From NCBI GenBank assembly GCA_022393335.1, contig JAJEKB010020696.1, positions 72,472 to 136,471 of the forward strand: 64,000 bases of DNA, written 5' to 3'. The notes under the pieces are model-generated. The model worked only from the letters and a program-made list of their open reading frames with translations. It had not been told where the DNA came from and did no database searches. Shown one piece after another: positions 25,391 to 37,416 of the stretch (positions within the stretch are counted from its first letter, which is position 1; each line of letters starts with the position of its first letter). Made by a program: the position numbers and the translations under genes. Origin of the DNA: Macrotrachela quadricornifera. Its lineage: Eukaryota; Rotifera; Eurotatoria; Philodinida; Philodinidae.

Positions 25391-25543
25391 GATTAGTCAC
25401 ACTCTGCTTAGTTATTTTTGTAACTACAGTAATTGCTAAACGAACATTTAGTGCATTGAATCGATTGAAAAATATACTTGGATCTTCTACGATCGGCCCG
25501 CAACTCAATCACTATTTGCTGTCACATCTTTATAAAGAATAGT
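25391..25543 (+). pseudogene. hAT transposase C-terminal remnant (third family)
   Basis: A short frame reads VTTVIAKRTFSALNRLKNIL followed by LNHYLLSHLYKE and a stop. This is the hAT dimerisation motif (xTVERxFSALxRIKxxL...LxxLxLLxxH) of the ZMYM-like type. No upstream domain continues it. Confidence 0.55.
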
Positions 25544-26589
25544 TTGATAAAATAGACCTAGCTCAAATAATGTCAACGTTCATATCATCGATCAAGACAA
25601 GACTAGCGTTTTCTAGGATGATAGTCTGATGGAAACATAAAGCAAATGATTCTCAGACTCTTTCCAGTTTTTTCAGCTCTATCGACATTTGTAAAGTCGT
25701 CCATTAAAATAGCAACGAAATAGTGCGGTATCTTTCATGGCTAAAACAGAATTAAATAAACTGAAATGATTTCACGTGAATCTGGCTTAGTTACATGTCG
25801 AGGTAGTATATAAAAATCTCTTTAGGATATCAAACAAACTCATGTGAGTCTCATCTGATTTTGAAATGTTCCACTGGCCCTGAGTCTAGTATGTATTGTA
25901 TTTTGAATGATATAATATCTACTACTCAGATGAATAACCAAAACGGGAAAATGAAAGTTTTCATCTTTATTATTCGATAAAGACTACTACTAATATACTC
26001 CAATTGTTCGTAAACATTGTGAGAATACCTGGTACCGCCAGTATTTAAGACAAACGTTATTTAACGAGTGAATTATGTGAAAAACATCCAATACATACGT
26101 AATTAGCATAAGATCAGGATTTGTTTTAAATTGAAATAGACAAAAAATAAGTGCGGTAGATGAATAATGTTCAGAAATGAATCAGAAATGATCTATTCTT
26201 TGATGGTATATAGAGCTTTTTATAGATCTTCTTTTTTTATTCTCAAGCAATTGATCATTTTTCTTCTCTTTTCTATGAGTTTTTTCATATTCTAGCAAGA
26301 GCTGTTTTTATTAAGATGTAAGTGAAGTTGGCAAGAGATTCGAGTTTTCGAAAATACAATTCGTTTCACTTGGCGTGCCACCTATTCTTTGTTGTGTGCC
26401 AGATAGAACTCAACGAGCTCTATCGATCAGGATACATCTCTGCGCAACGAACATCATAATAAGTCCTACAGTTATCAAAAAGTCTTTTTCTTCCATGGGA
26501 ACAAATTCGCAAAAAATCTATTGCCCAAAAATATGAGTAGATGCCTAATTCGACTTATAATATAAATGGTGCTTATAACACATGCCTAG

Positions 26590-26885
26590 GCATACTCATA
26601 GAAATATAGGAATTTAGTAATAGATATTCTATTATATATATCTTATATATAGACATGGTCATATAAGTATAGAAATTAGGAATAGATATTCTTTTAGTTA
26701 TATCTTATAGATAGACATGGTCATATAAGTATAGGAATTAGGAATAGATATTCTATTATATTATATTTTATATATAGACATGGCCATGTAAGTTTAGGAA
26801 TTAGGAATAGATATTCTATTATATTATATTTTATATATAGACATGGTCATATAAGTATAGGAATTAGTAATAGATATTTATTCAT
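26590..26885. repeat. Tandem repeat of about 62-63 bp, four to five copies
   Basis: AGACATGGTCATATAAGTAT recurs at 26651, 26713, 26776 and 26839 with few changes (one copy has GGCCATG). Units are AT-rich and non-coding. Confidence 0.85.
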
Positions 26886-27310
26886 TTATTCATAATGAGA
26901 AGTCATAGATACGCAGGTCTATATTGCCGGTCCGTAAACGACGGTAAACCCATAGGAAACGGCATCTTTACGGTGTGCATATATTTCTCTCGTACGAGTA
27001 TCGGCCAATTACATATATACGGATACATTAGAGGCCGTTTTACGGGCCGTTTAGCAGACACCATTCACTACACCGTAATGAAACACCGTTTAAGTGGTGT
27101 GTTCAGCTTTTTTTAATGTATCTTATAATAAGATGTTAAAGTAAATCTTTTAAGATTCTCAGTATAAGATTTGAATAAAATTTGATGATCAGAATCTTGG
27201 AAAGTCAGACCTAACCATGCGCAAATAAAGTCTTTCCTCGTCAACATAGCTCAATAAAGATAAACCGGCATATAGACATGAACTTAGTCTGCTATCTTAC
27301 TTTTCGTTTA

Positions 27311-30163
27311 CACTGTAAAAAAAATAGGAGCTCTACCGAACTTTAAGGGTTTGGTACAGTTTTACGAAACGATTTTAAGTTTCGCGGCATACAAATCGTT
27401 TCGTAATTATTATAAAGAACCATTTTAAGTTCCGAAAATTGCAGAAGGTTCGAAAGTTTGTTTGCGAAACCCTCTAGAAGTTCCATGCACCACGTACTGA
27501 ACTTTCGATAGTTTCGTATCCTTTGTACAAAGCTATTGACGGTTTTGCATAGTGTTTAAACGTTTTGTATATATTCTGCGAAACCAGTCATAGTTTCGGA
27601 AATGCTCTAATAGTTCTGGATACATTGTACGAAACTAGGCATGGTTTCGTAAAAGATATACTGAACCAATACATCAATTACAAAACTACGAACAGTTTCG
27701 TACAATGTACGCTGAACTTTTTCATATTTTACGGAGCCACTGGTAGCTTCGTGAAACAATTAAACGTTTCGTATACCGTGTACGAATCTATCAAAAGTTT
27801 TGTAAAGCATCAAAAGGTTCAGCATATATTGCACGAAACTGTTCATAGTTTTATCAATGATGTAATGGTTTGGTTTATCATTTATGAAACCATGGTTAGT
27901 TCCGTACAATATGTGCGGAACTATTAGAACATTTACAAAACTATGAACGATTTCGTAGAACTTATACGCAACCTTTAGATGCCCTACGAAACTGTTGACG
28001 GTTTCGTAACATGTGTACTAAATCATCAGAAAATTGGTGCAGCTGTTAATGGCTTCGTATAAAATATACGAAACTATTATATGACCTTTGAAACTATCAA
28101 AGGTTTCGTAGAATATGGGTAGAATCTTTGCAACACTTGCGGAGTTGTTCATGATTTCGTAAAAGATGTACCGAACCATTATATCATTTACGAAACTATG
28201 AACAATTCCACTTAATTTATGTTAAACCTTATAATATTTTACAAAGCTTCCGATTGATTCGTGTAAGATATACGGTGCTTCTAGTTGTCTCATAAGACTT
28301 TCACCGATTTTGAGCAAAAGATACAAAATAACCAAAATTCCAGTACACAGTGCATGGAACTTCCAAACAGTTTCATAGTAAAACTTCAAAACTCTCTTCA
28401 ATTTTTAGCATTTTGAAGGGTCCTGTATAAAAATTACTAAACAATTTTCATGCTGCAACACTTAAAATCGTCTCATAAAACAGTACCAAATCTTCAAAAT
28501 CCGATAAAACACGAATTTTTTTAAGAGTCTGCTAACTCAAATTAGTCTAGTATGAACTATGTCTAGATAACTTATATGAAGGCAGAGATAATATCTAAAC
28601 ATACATTTTAAAAATTATTGATTCCGCAACGAAACAGTCTCAAGTAGTTACGAGATGTACTATCTGGTAGGTCTCAAAAAGTTGCACGTATTACTCCTGG
28701 AATAGCCGTCAAAAACGTTACTAATAGTATTCCAAGATAGTCGTCGAAGAGTTACTAACAGTAGTCCGAGATAGCCTTCAGAAAGTTACCAATGGTACGC
28801 CGTGATAGCGCTCAAAAAGTTACCTATAGTACCCTTAAATATGGGATAAAAACTTACGGAACCTTTTTGTTCACTACTCATTCACCGTTTTGCTTTGACG
28901 ACACAGCCTATATATACATATACGAATGTGCTCACAGAAAATTATTGCCATGCAGAAGACGTTTGAAGTACCCTGAAGGATCTATTGAAAACCTACGGAA
29001 CTTTTTCGTCCACTACTCATTCACCGTTTTGTTTTGCCAGTGTAGGTTGTATATATATACGAATGAATTCATGAAAAATTATCATCATATAGAAGATGTT
29101 CGAAGATTAAGTATTTGTGCGAATGTCTTGTCAAAGTGTGTAAAATATCCTGCACATCCGAATGCACATAATTAAGTAAGAACTTTTTTGATAAACTAGT
29201 ATCCTAATTAATTAATTAATTGTATATAGTTTTAGGTTCGGTGACAACACTGCTGAACCTAATGTTTTCCGAAAATCTACAAATTAATCAGTAAGTTTGT
29301 TGTACCAAAATAAATAAACTTCTTTTCTGTTACAGAGTGACTTTAATATGGGACTCGCAGATAGATTTATCATCTAATTCAAATTAACTCGCGTTTCATT
29401 TCAAAAGCATCTTTGTATCAAATTATGGGTAAGTTTCACTATTGAAAATAAACATATTTCTTTTCTCTGTTTAGATCGACGCACATATGAGCTGTATGGG
29501 CAAGTTTATTTTATTATATAAAATTAATTGATTTGCTCTTTATTGTAGATTAATTCGAGACACTATTTGGCGATTAAGTTTTATTTTTCACTAATGATGG
29601 AAACAGCTTCATAGGTATGAACCAGTTTAGTTTCCACTTTGTATTCGTGAGTTGATCTTATTTAGATATGAAAAGCTATATAGAATTTGTGTAAGAATTC
29701 TATGTAGCTTTTCATATCTAAATAAGATCAACTCACGAATGCAAAATGGAAACTAAACTGACTCATTACTTCGGACGCTGCTTCCATCATCAGCTATTGG
29801 GTAGGTGATAAAAAGTTCAGTGCGAATAAGCACGTACGAAACTTCTTTTTAAGTTGATGTGCAATGTTTGGTATGAAACCTCTTTTCAATCTGGAATAAA
29901 ATGTTCAGCATGAAACCATTTCTACGAAACCCTGTTTCGGTTTTTTGAAAAATTTTGGTACTGAACCTTTGATACGAAACCTTTTTGACCTTTTCCGATA
30001 GAAGTTTCGTACTGAACTTCGTGTACGAAACCTTTTTTGTCATTTCTCGAACGAAAGTTTGGTACGAAACTTTCTTTTCATGGAACCAAAAAAGGATCGG
30101 ACGGTGTACCGACCAGCCGATATCTTTTTTGGTTCGGTAAAATTCCTTTTTTTTTTTACAGTG
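27311..30163. mobile_element. Non-autonomous TIR element rich in small palindromes
   Basis: Ends CACTGTAAAAAAAA and TTTTTTTTTTACAGTG are inverted and flanked by TA on both sides (27309-27310, 30164-30165), like Tc1/mariner-derived MITEs. ACCGAAC occurs just inside each end. Inside, short palindromes of the form ACGAAACT-n5-AGTTTCGT recur about every 50 bp (27590-28110). Five units of about 42 bp follow (28655-28830), then two copies of a segment around TTCACCGTTTTG (28830-28915 and 28980-29040), and a long hairpin at about 29580-29825. No transposase ORF was recognised. Confidence 0.65.
29580..29825. repeat. Long inverted repeat (hairpin) inside the TIR element
   Basis: Arms centred near 29697 are nearly identical over about 70 bp (TTAGTTTCCACTTTGTATTC and its complement) and recognisable over about 115 bp. 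Very few bases separate the arms, so a single strand would form a tight hairpin. Confidence 0.85.
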
Positions 30164-30227
30164 TAGAACTATTACTAAGCTTCCAAATTATCTTCTCTTA
30201 CGATTCACAAATAAGACTGTAACACAG

Positions 30228-30665
30228 ATGTTCGTCGAGAAGAGGAGAACACTGAACCCACAACCCGATTTCTTGATGATCTGTGAGAAATACGCCACTG
30301 TTCTATCACTGTCCATCAAAGAACCAGTTTTCTTCGTACGAAACAAGCAAGAACCGATCACGCGTCGTTCTGAAATTATCTTCATTACTTTTCTATTTTT
30401 TGGTCTGTGCATTGATCTCTTCGCGACAGTTTTTCTTTTAATGACACTTTGGATCGTTCCAATGATGAAATTCTTGACGAAGAAATGTCTTCACCCGCAG
30501 AATTGGTTGTATCGGGTGCTTTTTGAGAAGGATCAAGCACATTCGAAAGAGAAAACACCTGAAATCGCTGAATTGGAAGCAAAAGTGGCTGCTCTTGAAC
30601 TTCAATTACAATCTCACAATGACAGAATAGATGCTTTTCTTCGACATGCATCTATTAATCACTGA
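30228..30665 (+). CDS. Hypothetical membrane protein with C-terminal coiled coil
   Basis: 145 codons from ATG 30228. A hydrophobic segment (IIFITFLFFGLCIDLFATVF and following) at about residues 50-80 suggests one or two membrane spans. It is followed by a basic stretch and a heptad-like region (EIAELEAKVAALELQLQSH). The start may be the second exon, since CTGTAACACAG just before ATG resembles an acceptor. No family recognised. Confidence 0.4.
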   Translation: MFVEKRRTLNPQPDFLMICEKYATVLSLSIKEPVFFVRNKQEPITRRSEIIFITFLFFGLCIDLFATVFLLMTLWIVPMMKFLTKKCLHPQNWLYRVLFEKDQAHSKEKTPEIAELEAKVAALELQLQSHNDRIDAFLRHASINH

Positions 30666-30955
30666 AAAGTTTACTTTTAGTAATTACGAGACATGCACTG
30701 TACGAACTATTCTATTCGAAGAAAATCTCAGTATGAAGAGTGATATAGAGAGTATAGTACGGTACCGTTTTGAGTATACAAATGAGGTATGCAGGACGTT
30801 CGAAAAGTTTCGTCTGCATAAATCGAACAGAATGATTAGCTTCTAGTTTAAAGATTTATTTCAAAAATATGGTTCTGGATTATCGGTGGCGCTTTAGAAA
30901 AAAAGTACAAATGAAATAAGTGTCAACAAATGTTCGAGTTTTGGAAAATTCGGTT

Positions 30956-32971
30956 CTAATTCTTTTCCTTTGCCGTGATGATCTCTGTCACAAACGTGTA
31001 AAACTGCTTGGTTAATTGAATTAAAAGAGCATTTTGGTTCAGAACATATGGGATGCTTTTCCAAGGTTCCTTCCATGTTAATACGGCGACGGCGAGATGA
31101 TAAGTAAGATCGCTGATACAGTTGTGTGGAGGAGGTATAATCAAGGGTTGGACACAGAACTGATTGATCATGCGTAGTTCTTTATAGAACTGTTCCATTT
31201 CTTCAAATGCTTCATCGGCATGTTCGTTGGTTAGATGTGTAATGGAGCGCGTGTCAATTAAGACTCGAATATGAGCACATTCCTCTCGTGAGATGCAATT
31301 TTTGAGCCGTTGATTGGAATATTTCAGAACGTTTTCCGATGATGGTTTCTTTTGCAGCGTTCGTTCTAAAACAAAAAATAGAATGAGTTCATTCCGTAAA
31401 AACCACAACTGAGAAAAGATCGATCAAAACGGAATTCTCCGTAAGTTTTTCTAAGAAAACATACCTTCATGTTCGTCATAGGTGTCAAGCAAGGCATGTT
31501 TCAGATATCCAACAATCATTGCAAGAAGAATCAACCGTCGGATTCGTGGAGTTGTAGTACTGGTATGGAACCATAATCTAAGAAGTGAAAGCGGAAGTTG
31601 TTTGTCTCGATGTGCTTTGCTCCATTTCTTGTTGAATTGCAGTGGTCGTAAAGCGAAACGAACACAACAAAGGAGGAATCGGCTCCGTTTCTTCTCGTCG
31701 AATTGCTCGAACATTTCAAGCGAAATCGGTCTTTCGAATTGAACGAGTTCAAACGGACTGTATTTCTTTCGATTGAAAGTAACCAAGAAGTAGAAAATCT
31801 TTTCCTCGGTATGATGACAATCCCATTGGAGAAGAATTCGACAGGCCGGTAGAAGAAGATTCAGATGCGCGAGATGTGTTCCTTTCCATGGATACATCAC
31901 GGTTCCACGAGTGAGGATGTGGAGGATACCACGATCAAGTTGACCTTTCTTATAACTTGAGAGTAGTTGACGAGGAATGGCACTTTTATTTCGAGTGCGA
32001 AGAAAAGTTGGATTGGATGCATAAAGAAAATTGTTCATCGATTCATCGAATAACCATCGATCATCCGAAGAAACGAGTTCGATCAGCTCTCTATACGCCT
32101 CATCTTTGCCTATTTGTACAATGTAGGTACATAACATCCATTGTATCATCAGATTGTGAGATTTTTCTTCTGGCCACTGCATCGAGTTTAATCGATTTAG
32201 AAATTTCTTTTCGTATTGATAGGTTATCTTGGACAAGAATTTCTACAAAATAAACAATGTATCTTCGAACAGAAAAAAGGAAAGAATCCTTGCTTTGAGA
32301 CGGTCCATCTTAATCAAATCAAACATCATAATCGTTCCCCATAAAGCGACACTTTCTGCATTCATTCCTGGAAAGACATCCTTCATTCGATAAACTCGTC
32401 CTTTGAATGTCTTGAAGGATAAATGCGCCAGTGGGATAAAACCACAAGGGTGATCATACAGATGAAAATCCGCATCATTACCAATAATATAAGCCTTTTT
32501 TTTACGAGCCATATAAACAATAACTGGATCGGCTTCACCGTTAGCTATTCTTACATTAATTCCTAATTGAAATAGAATGTCCATCAGTTCATCATACGCC
32601 AGCAGCGGAAGAGGGACATCATCATTGTCAAATCGTACATTCTTCGTTCGTTTGAGGTCATTTCGAAGACGAGTGCTTCGTTTAAAAGTACCATCGAACA
32701 CCACATAAATAGAGCTACATGTAGTTTTCATTCGTTTGAGAATATCAATGAAATGTCTGCAACAAATCTCATATGGGAATTTGAATTTTCTAATTCGTTG
32801 TGTCGCTGATTTCTTCTTCTTCTTGTCTTTTAATAAATCCAAATAAAGAGAAAAAAGAAATGCAAATCCATCGATGATAACATCTTTGTCTTTCAGATTA
32901 ATCCATTGCCAGCGATCAGTGACTGAAAAGAGGTTTTTGTCAACAAATGTGTAGAAATCTTTGATGCCCAT
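30956..32971 (-). CDS. Asteroid-like protein (XPG/FEN-fold nuclease family), three exons
   Basis: The ATG at 32971 begins MGIKDFYTFVDKN, the Met-Gly-Ile start typical of XPG/FEN-fold proteins. Exon 1 (32971-32294) holds the PIN-like nuclease domain: D34 (VIIDGFAF), D93 (VVFDGT), E146/D148 (NGEADPVIV) and D166/D168 (GNDADF), matching the acidic metal-binding cluster. Intron 1 (32293-32243) is probably GC-AG (GCAAGG..GTAG) and intron 2 (31464-31366) is GT-AG. The spliced coding length is 1866 nt, divisible by three, giving about 621 residues with no stop, close to animal ASTE1. Residues such as RGILHILTRGTVMYP support the asteroid branch. It appears functional, unlike most neighbours, and could be a host gene caught beside the retroelement block. 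Confidence 0.75.
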
Positions 32972-33404
32972 TGTGAGTGATGCTTTGAAAAAATGCTTCA
33001 CCTTTTATCCTTGATCTTACTGGGGAAAAGTCTCGAAAATATCCAGTACAGGCAGTGTGCATCATCGTAAAGTGCTTCGGCGAGCGGATTAACGTTGGAT
33101 ATTTCCAATAGTGTGCGAGGTTGTTTTCTTTTTTCGTTCTTTTCTTTCTACCTTCGTCAACAGTCTCATTTTCTTCACAAATCTGAATACAGAATAGAAG
33201 AGAAAGTGCAAATACAGCTCTGACGTACGAGAAGAAGGTGGTGTATTAAAAAACGAAACTCGATCTTCTCAGGTGTATTCAGTTTGTTTTTGTTCTTCTG
33301 TGATCGAAAATGAGAGAGAGAGCGAGCAGAAAGAAATATCATTGGTGCACTTTTTCATAGGCAAAAATTGTCTTTCTTCCTGCAATGTAAATAAGAAACT
33401 ATTG
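32972..33404. other. Region upstream of the asteroid-like gene
   Basis: No coding sequence recognised. It probably includes the promoter of the minus-strand nuclease gene and ends at the C-rich tail of the next retroelement. Confidence 0.35.
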
Positions 33405-33424
33405 ATGGTGAGGGTGAGGGTAAG
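33405..33424 (-). repeat. C-rich telomere-like repeat at retroelement 3' end
   Basis: The plus strand reads GGTGAGGGTGAGGGTAAG; the minus strand therefore carries tandem CCCTCA units directly 3' of the hammerhead ribozyme. A single GAGGGTAA occurs at the same relative place in the Athena pLTR (38361). C-rich tails next to a ribozyme are known from Terminons, where they pair with telomeric G-rich overhangs. Equating TGAGGG with this species' telomere is inference. Confidence 0.6.
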
Positions 33425-33432
33425 TTCAGCTA

Positions 33433-33476
33433 CCAAGACACGTGTTTCGACTCGGCTAAGAGTCTCATCAGTTGGC
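33433..33476 (-). ncRNA. Hammerhead ribozyme at the 3' end of the GIY-YIG retroelement
   Basis: On the minus strand: stem I GCCAA/UUGG, perfect core CUGAUGA, stem II GACUC/GAGUC with loop UUAGCC, GAAA, self-complementary stem III ACACGUGU and cleavage-site C. All conserved core positions are present, so self-cleavage is plausible. It lies downstream of the RT ORF (34321) in the same orientation and beside the C-rich repeat. Confidence 0.85.
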
Positions 33477-33636
33477 TTTTATCTCTAGTTCGATTCAATT
33501 TTCAAGAATCACGTGCACAGCTTTTATTAAAATGTTTGGTGTTCTATAGATACAAAGATGGCCAAAAATCAAAGTATGGAGGGACGGCATCAAATCTTTT
33601 TTTAATCTTTATTTTATAATAAGAAAAAATAATCAA

Positions 33637-34135
33637 TAATATAGTACAATGAAATAATTTTATTTTAACGGAAATTTTCGACATTCAATCGGTCATTATC
33701 AACCTTTTAACACAAACAAGATCTTACAAACACAAAAATAGAAAGAGTTCCATAAGTGAAATTAGATTTCATGACCAGATGGATTTAATCATTCAATTTT
33801 AATCATTTAAGTTCACTTTCAACACAATACAATATCATTTAACATCATTAACTTGGACATCAATATCATAACCAATATAAATTCCACAACAGCAACGATG
33901 ACAATGACGCTAAAGAGAAACTTATCCAATAATCATACATTTACCTGTAGTTGTTTCATCTCAAGCATAATTAGCTACTTAATCATAATAATATATCAGA
34001 AAGAATAAAATCTTTAATCTTGAGCATTTTAAATCATAATCAGAAAAATAAATTAATATGTAGTGTAATGAAATAACGATAAATTTCTTTATTTTCACGG
34101 AAATTTTTGACCTTCAATCGGTCATTATCAACCTT
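33637..34135. repeat. Direct repeats in the 3' region of the Penelope-like element
   Basis: A segment including TTCAATCGGTCATTATCAAC appears at about 33637-33710 and again at about 34057-34135, with similar flanks (AATGAAATAA, ACGGAAATTTT). The copies are about 420 bp apart and lie between the RT stop and the ribozyme. Confidence 0.75.
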
Positions 34136-34320
34136 CGATCATTGTTGGGAGTAAGAGAGTAACGAAGTAATGGGATGGGTAGTTTGACGAACGCTGAGAA
34201 ATGAGTTGATAGTTTTCAGGAATGTTGTTGTTTGATCTAAATGGTTAAACTAGAAAAATGTTTCTGTTTTACATTAAATAAAACTAACGTTGCACTATCA
34301 ACTTATTTAGCGTGGTTTTA

Positions 34321-37300
34321 TTATGTTGTTGTTGTTGAGGTGGTGTTGTTTTGAGGAGGAACTAAAAGAGGAAGATCGATATTCTCTATAGAAGATCCTA
34401 TTTTATGCATGCCTGTCGGTGGAGATGTAGTATTAGTTGGAGTTGTTTTGTTTGTTGATGCGGTTGGAGTTTTTCCAAGACCGGCAGGATAAATATATAA
34501 TGGTGTCGATCGGTCAGTTCCATTAAGCTTTGGGTTTCTCTGTTGTATTAGCAAGGATTCTTTGATCAATAATCTATACGGATGTTGATCTGATAGCAAT
34601 ATTTCAAAGTCACCAGCAGTGAGTACATGACTGGTAGATAAATAGTGTCTTGTTAATGCTGATTTTGGATTTCGACCAAATTCATATTTATCTACTAAAG
34701 TGACAGTATCCAACATATCATTTATATCCTCATCATTAACGTTTTGTTTTAATTGTTCATGTTTTTTTGCATGATTCTCTTTTTGAACTCGATCGGTGAA
34801 AGATGCATTTCTCCGTTGTTTATTAACAGTTGGTAACGTAGAAACTTTTTGCATTGATTGTTTTTGGTTTGAGGACTCTAGCATCTTTCGTGCTTGTGAT
34901 CGAGTAACCATCGAAGTAGTATTAGTAATAGGTGTTTTAGATAGTGGCACGTCTGTAGAGTTGGTTGGTGGTGGTATTGGGGGCAAGTCTGTAGTTGTAA
35001 TCGGTGGTGGTATTGGTTTCGGCATAAATTGTTTCAAATCTGATAAATGTTCACCAACGCGCGTTTGCAAATGACGGCAGGTTTTTCCAATATATTTATT
35101 ATTACATATAGAACAAGTTGCCTCGTAAACAACGCCCGATTTTAAATCCTTAGGTATAGGATCTTTAGTAGTAAAATTTTGACCGATTCGGGCTTTTACA
35201 TCATAAACAACTCGCACTTGTTTGCATGGATATTGTTTAGCAACTGCCGCTGAAATACGTTTACCATATATTTCACTTGGTTTCCCATAATATGGTACTC
35301 TTAAGACAACGATATCCGTTTTAGGAGTTTTTGGTGGTATAACACGTGGCATAAATTTTAAATTTAATTGTCTTCGAATCACAGATTCAACGAAGGCTTT
35401 CGGATATCGATTTTTGGTAAATATATTACAGATGTTTTTAAATTCTTCGTCAAGTACTTTGTAACTGGAACATATTCGCATAGCTCTGTATGCCATCGAC
35501 GAGACTGCATTATATTTATATCTTTTAGGTACGAAACTGTTCCATTTTGTAACGAGACCAGTAAAAGTATCCTTCCTATAAATCGTAGTTTCAAATTCAG
35601 CATCGACTTCTTTTTCAATAAGTACATCGAGAAACGAAAGTAAACGAATATTTGAAACATTTTTTTCATTTAGATGTTCCCATTTTTTAAGATCTTCATC
35701 GGAAGGTATTCGTTCCTCTTCCGAGGTGAATTTGATAGACGGATGGCATTGCGATAATCGTTCACATAGAGTTTTGACGCAAACGTCGGGCTCGAGTAAT
35801 ACGAAAGTATCATCTACGTAGCGTTTCCAATAAAAAATGCCCATTTCTTTAAAAGATGCCATATGTTTTCTCTCGAAATCTTGAAGAAAAATTTCAGCGA
35901 TAAGAGGTGCTAACGAGGAACCCATAGAAACTCCATCTTTTTGCTTGTAAATTTTTCCATTAAAAAGAAAATGAGAGTCTTTCGTTGCTAATTTTAGCAG
36001 TTTCTCCATGTCTATTCGTTTCATACCGGTTGATGGTGGCGTCTCAAATACATATAAAGCATCCAGAATAATCTTAATTGTTTCATCAATAGGTATATTT
36101 GTGTAAAGACTAGTAATATCAAATGATACTATTTTGTATTTGGAAAACGACTTTGCTTTCGATAGTGATTTTATTTCTTCTACGAATGCGAACGAATCCT
36201 TTATGACGACCTCGTTATGGATAATGCTTGATAACATTTGTTTAAGAACCTTAACTAAACCATAATTATATGTTCCGATTGATGAAAGAACTGGTCTAAG
36301 CGGAACACCATCTTTATGTATCTTGGGTAATCCATAGAGTCGCCCAGGATTGGAACCGGAGGGACGAGCTCTATCACGAATTTCCTTTGATATATAACCT
36401 TGTTTATGCAATCTGTTTAACAAATGTACCAAACAATTTTGTTTTTGCATTGTAGGATCAACGAAAAGAGGTTCAAACTTGGTTGAATCATTAAGTATTG
36501 TACGCATCTTTGCTACATAATCACTTCTATCCATTAATACAATACCGCGAGCTTTATCAGGACGAGTAACAATAATAGATTTGTCTGCTTTTAATCGTTA
36601 CAATATCTGATGGTATTTGTTTTGTTCGACATGAAGTCTATTTTGTTGTTTACGGTATCGATCAGCCTGATGTTGAAAACCATCGGTTAAACTACGTAAG
36701 TTGCTGGCAAAAGTCATTTCTTTAATATTTAAAACACGAATATCATTCGAGACGACGTTATCCTTGCCTTTCAGATCTTTCATTAATTCTTTATGATGTT
36801 GATATAAATCAGTGACGCGATGGAAAAAATTCTCAATGTTTCCCACAGCACTCATCTCATCAACATGCTTTGGCACTAAGCTAAAATCTAGACCATTACT
36901 AAGACAAGAGATCTCATCATTCGATAATATTCGTGCTGAAAATTTTTTAACAACTTTTGGATCGACAGTAAAGTTTGATTTTGTACGAAGCAAATGACTA
37001 CCAAGTTTTTTATCGATAGTTTCTTGTTTTTGTTCAATAAATGGACGACAAACGGTAGTAATTATTTCTTTTAAATTTTCGAATAAATCAGCGGGACAAT
37101 ATTGTTTAAGCGAATTCGACGAAGATCGGTACATTTTCTTAAGTTTATTAAGATGTTGATATTTATAATTAATTTCAGCATTTAATAGACGACGTTGAAT
37201 ATCTTTATACGCTTGTAAAGACGATAGATTTTGATTAGCAGTTTTGAACCATAAAAATTTAGGTATTATATCTTTACTTCGGCACGACTTTAAGTAACGA

Positions 37301-37416
37301 ATATCTAATCGAGTTTGTTCATCACGAAGGTAAAATTTTTTAACGGTACGATAAGTCAACAGAATACGACGATCATAATTATTTCTCAAGAGGGATTCGA
37401 CGTTATCGACATTCAT
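34321..37416 (-). pseudogene. Penelope-like element protein: RT plus GIY-YIG endonuclease
   Basis: A single frame of 1032 codons broken only by TAA at 36598-36600. The first 272 residues are the Penelope-type N-terminal region (CLSNGLDFSLVPK). After the stop come RPDKARGIVLMD and RT motifs: SFDITSLYTNIP (motif A Asp), GVSMGSSLAP (B'), RYVDDTF (motif C) and LSFLDVLIEKE. A GIY-YIG domain follows (GVVYEATCSICNNKYIGKTC, RVGEH, and SALTRHY...IKES further on). About 120 residues rich in Pro, Thr and Gln are inserted between its two halves, and the tail is Thr/Pro-rich. The stop stands where CAA would encode Gln. Apart from it the enzyme looks intact. The family reverse-transcribes element RNA at nicked DNA. 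Confidence 0.88.

Noticed and set aside
26895..27116. 73-codon plus-strand ORF
   Set aside because: No domain, no upstream or downstream exon signal, and next to repeat arrays; probably chance.
27590..28110. Regularly spaced palindromes suggestive of a CRISPR-like array
   Set aside because: Repeats are degenerate, spacing varies, the context is eukaryotic, and the block sits within a TIR element.
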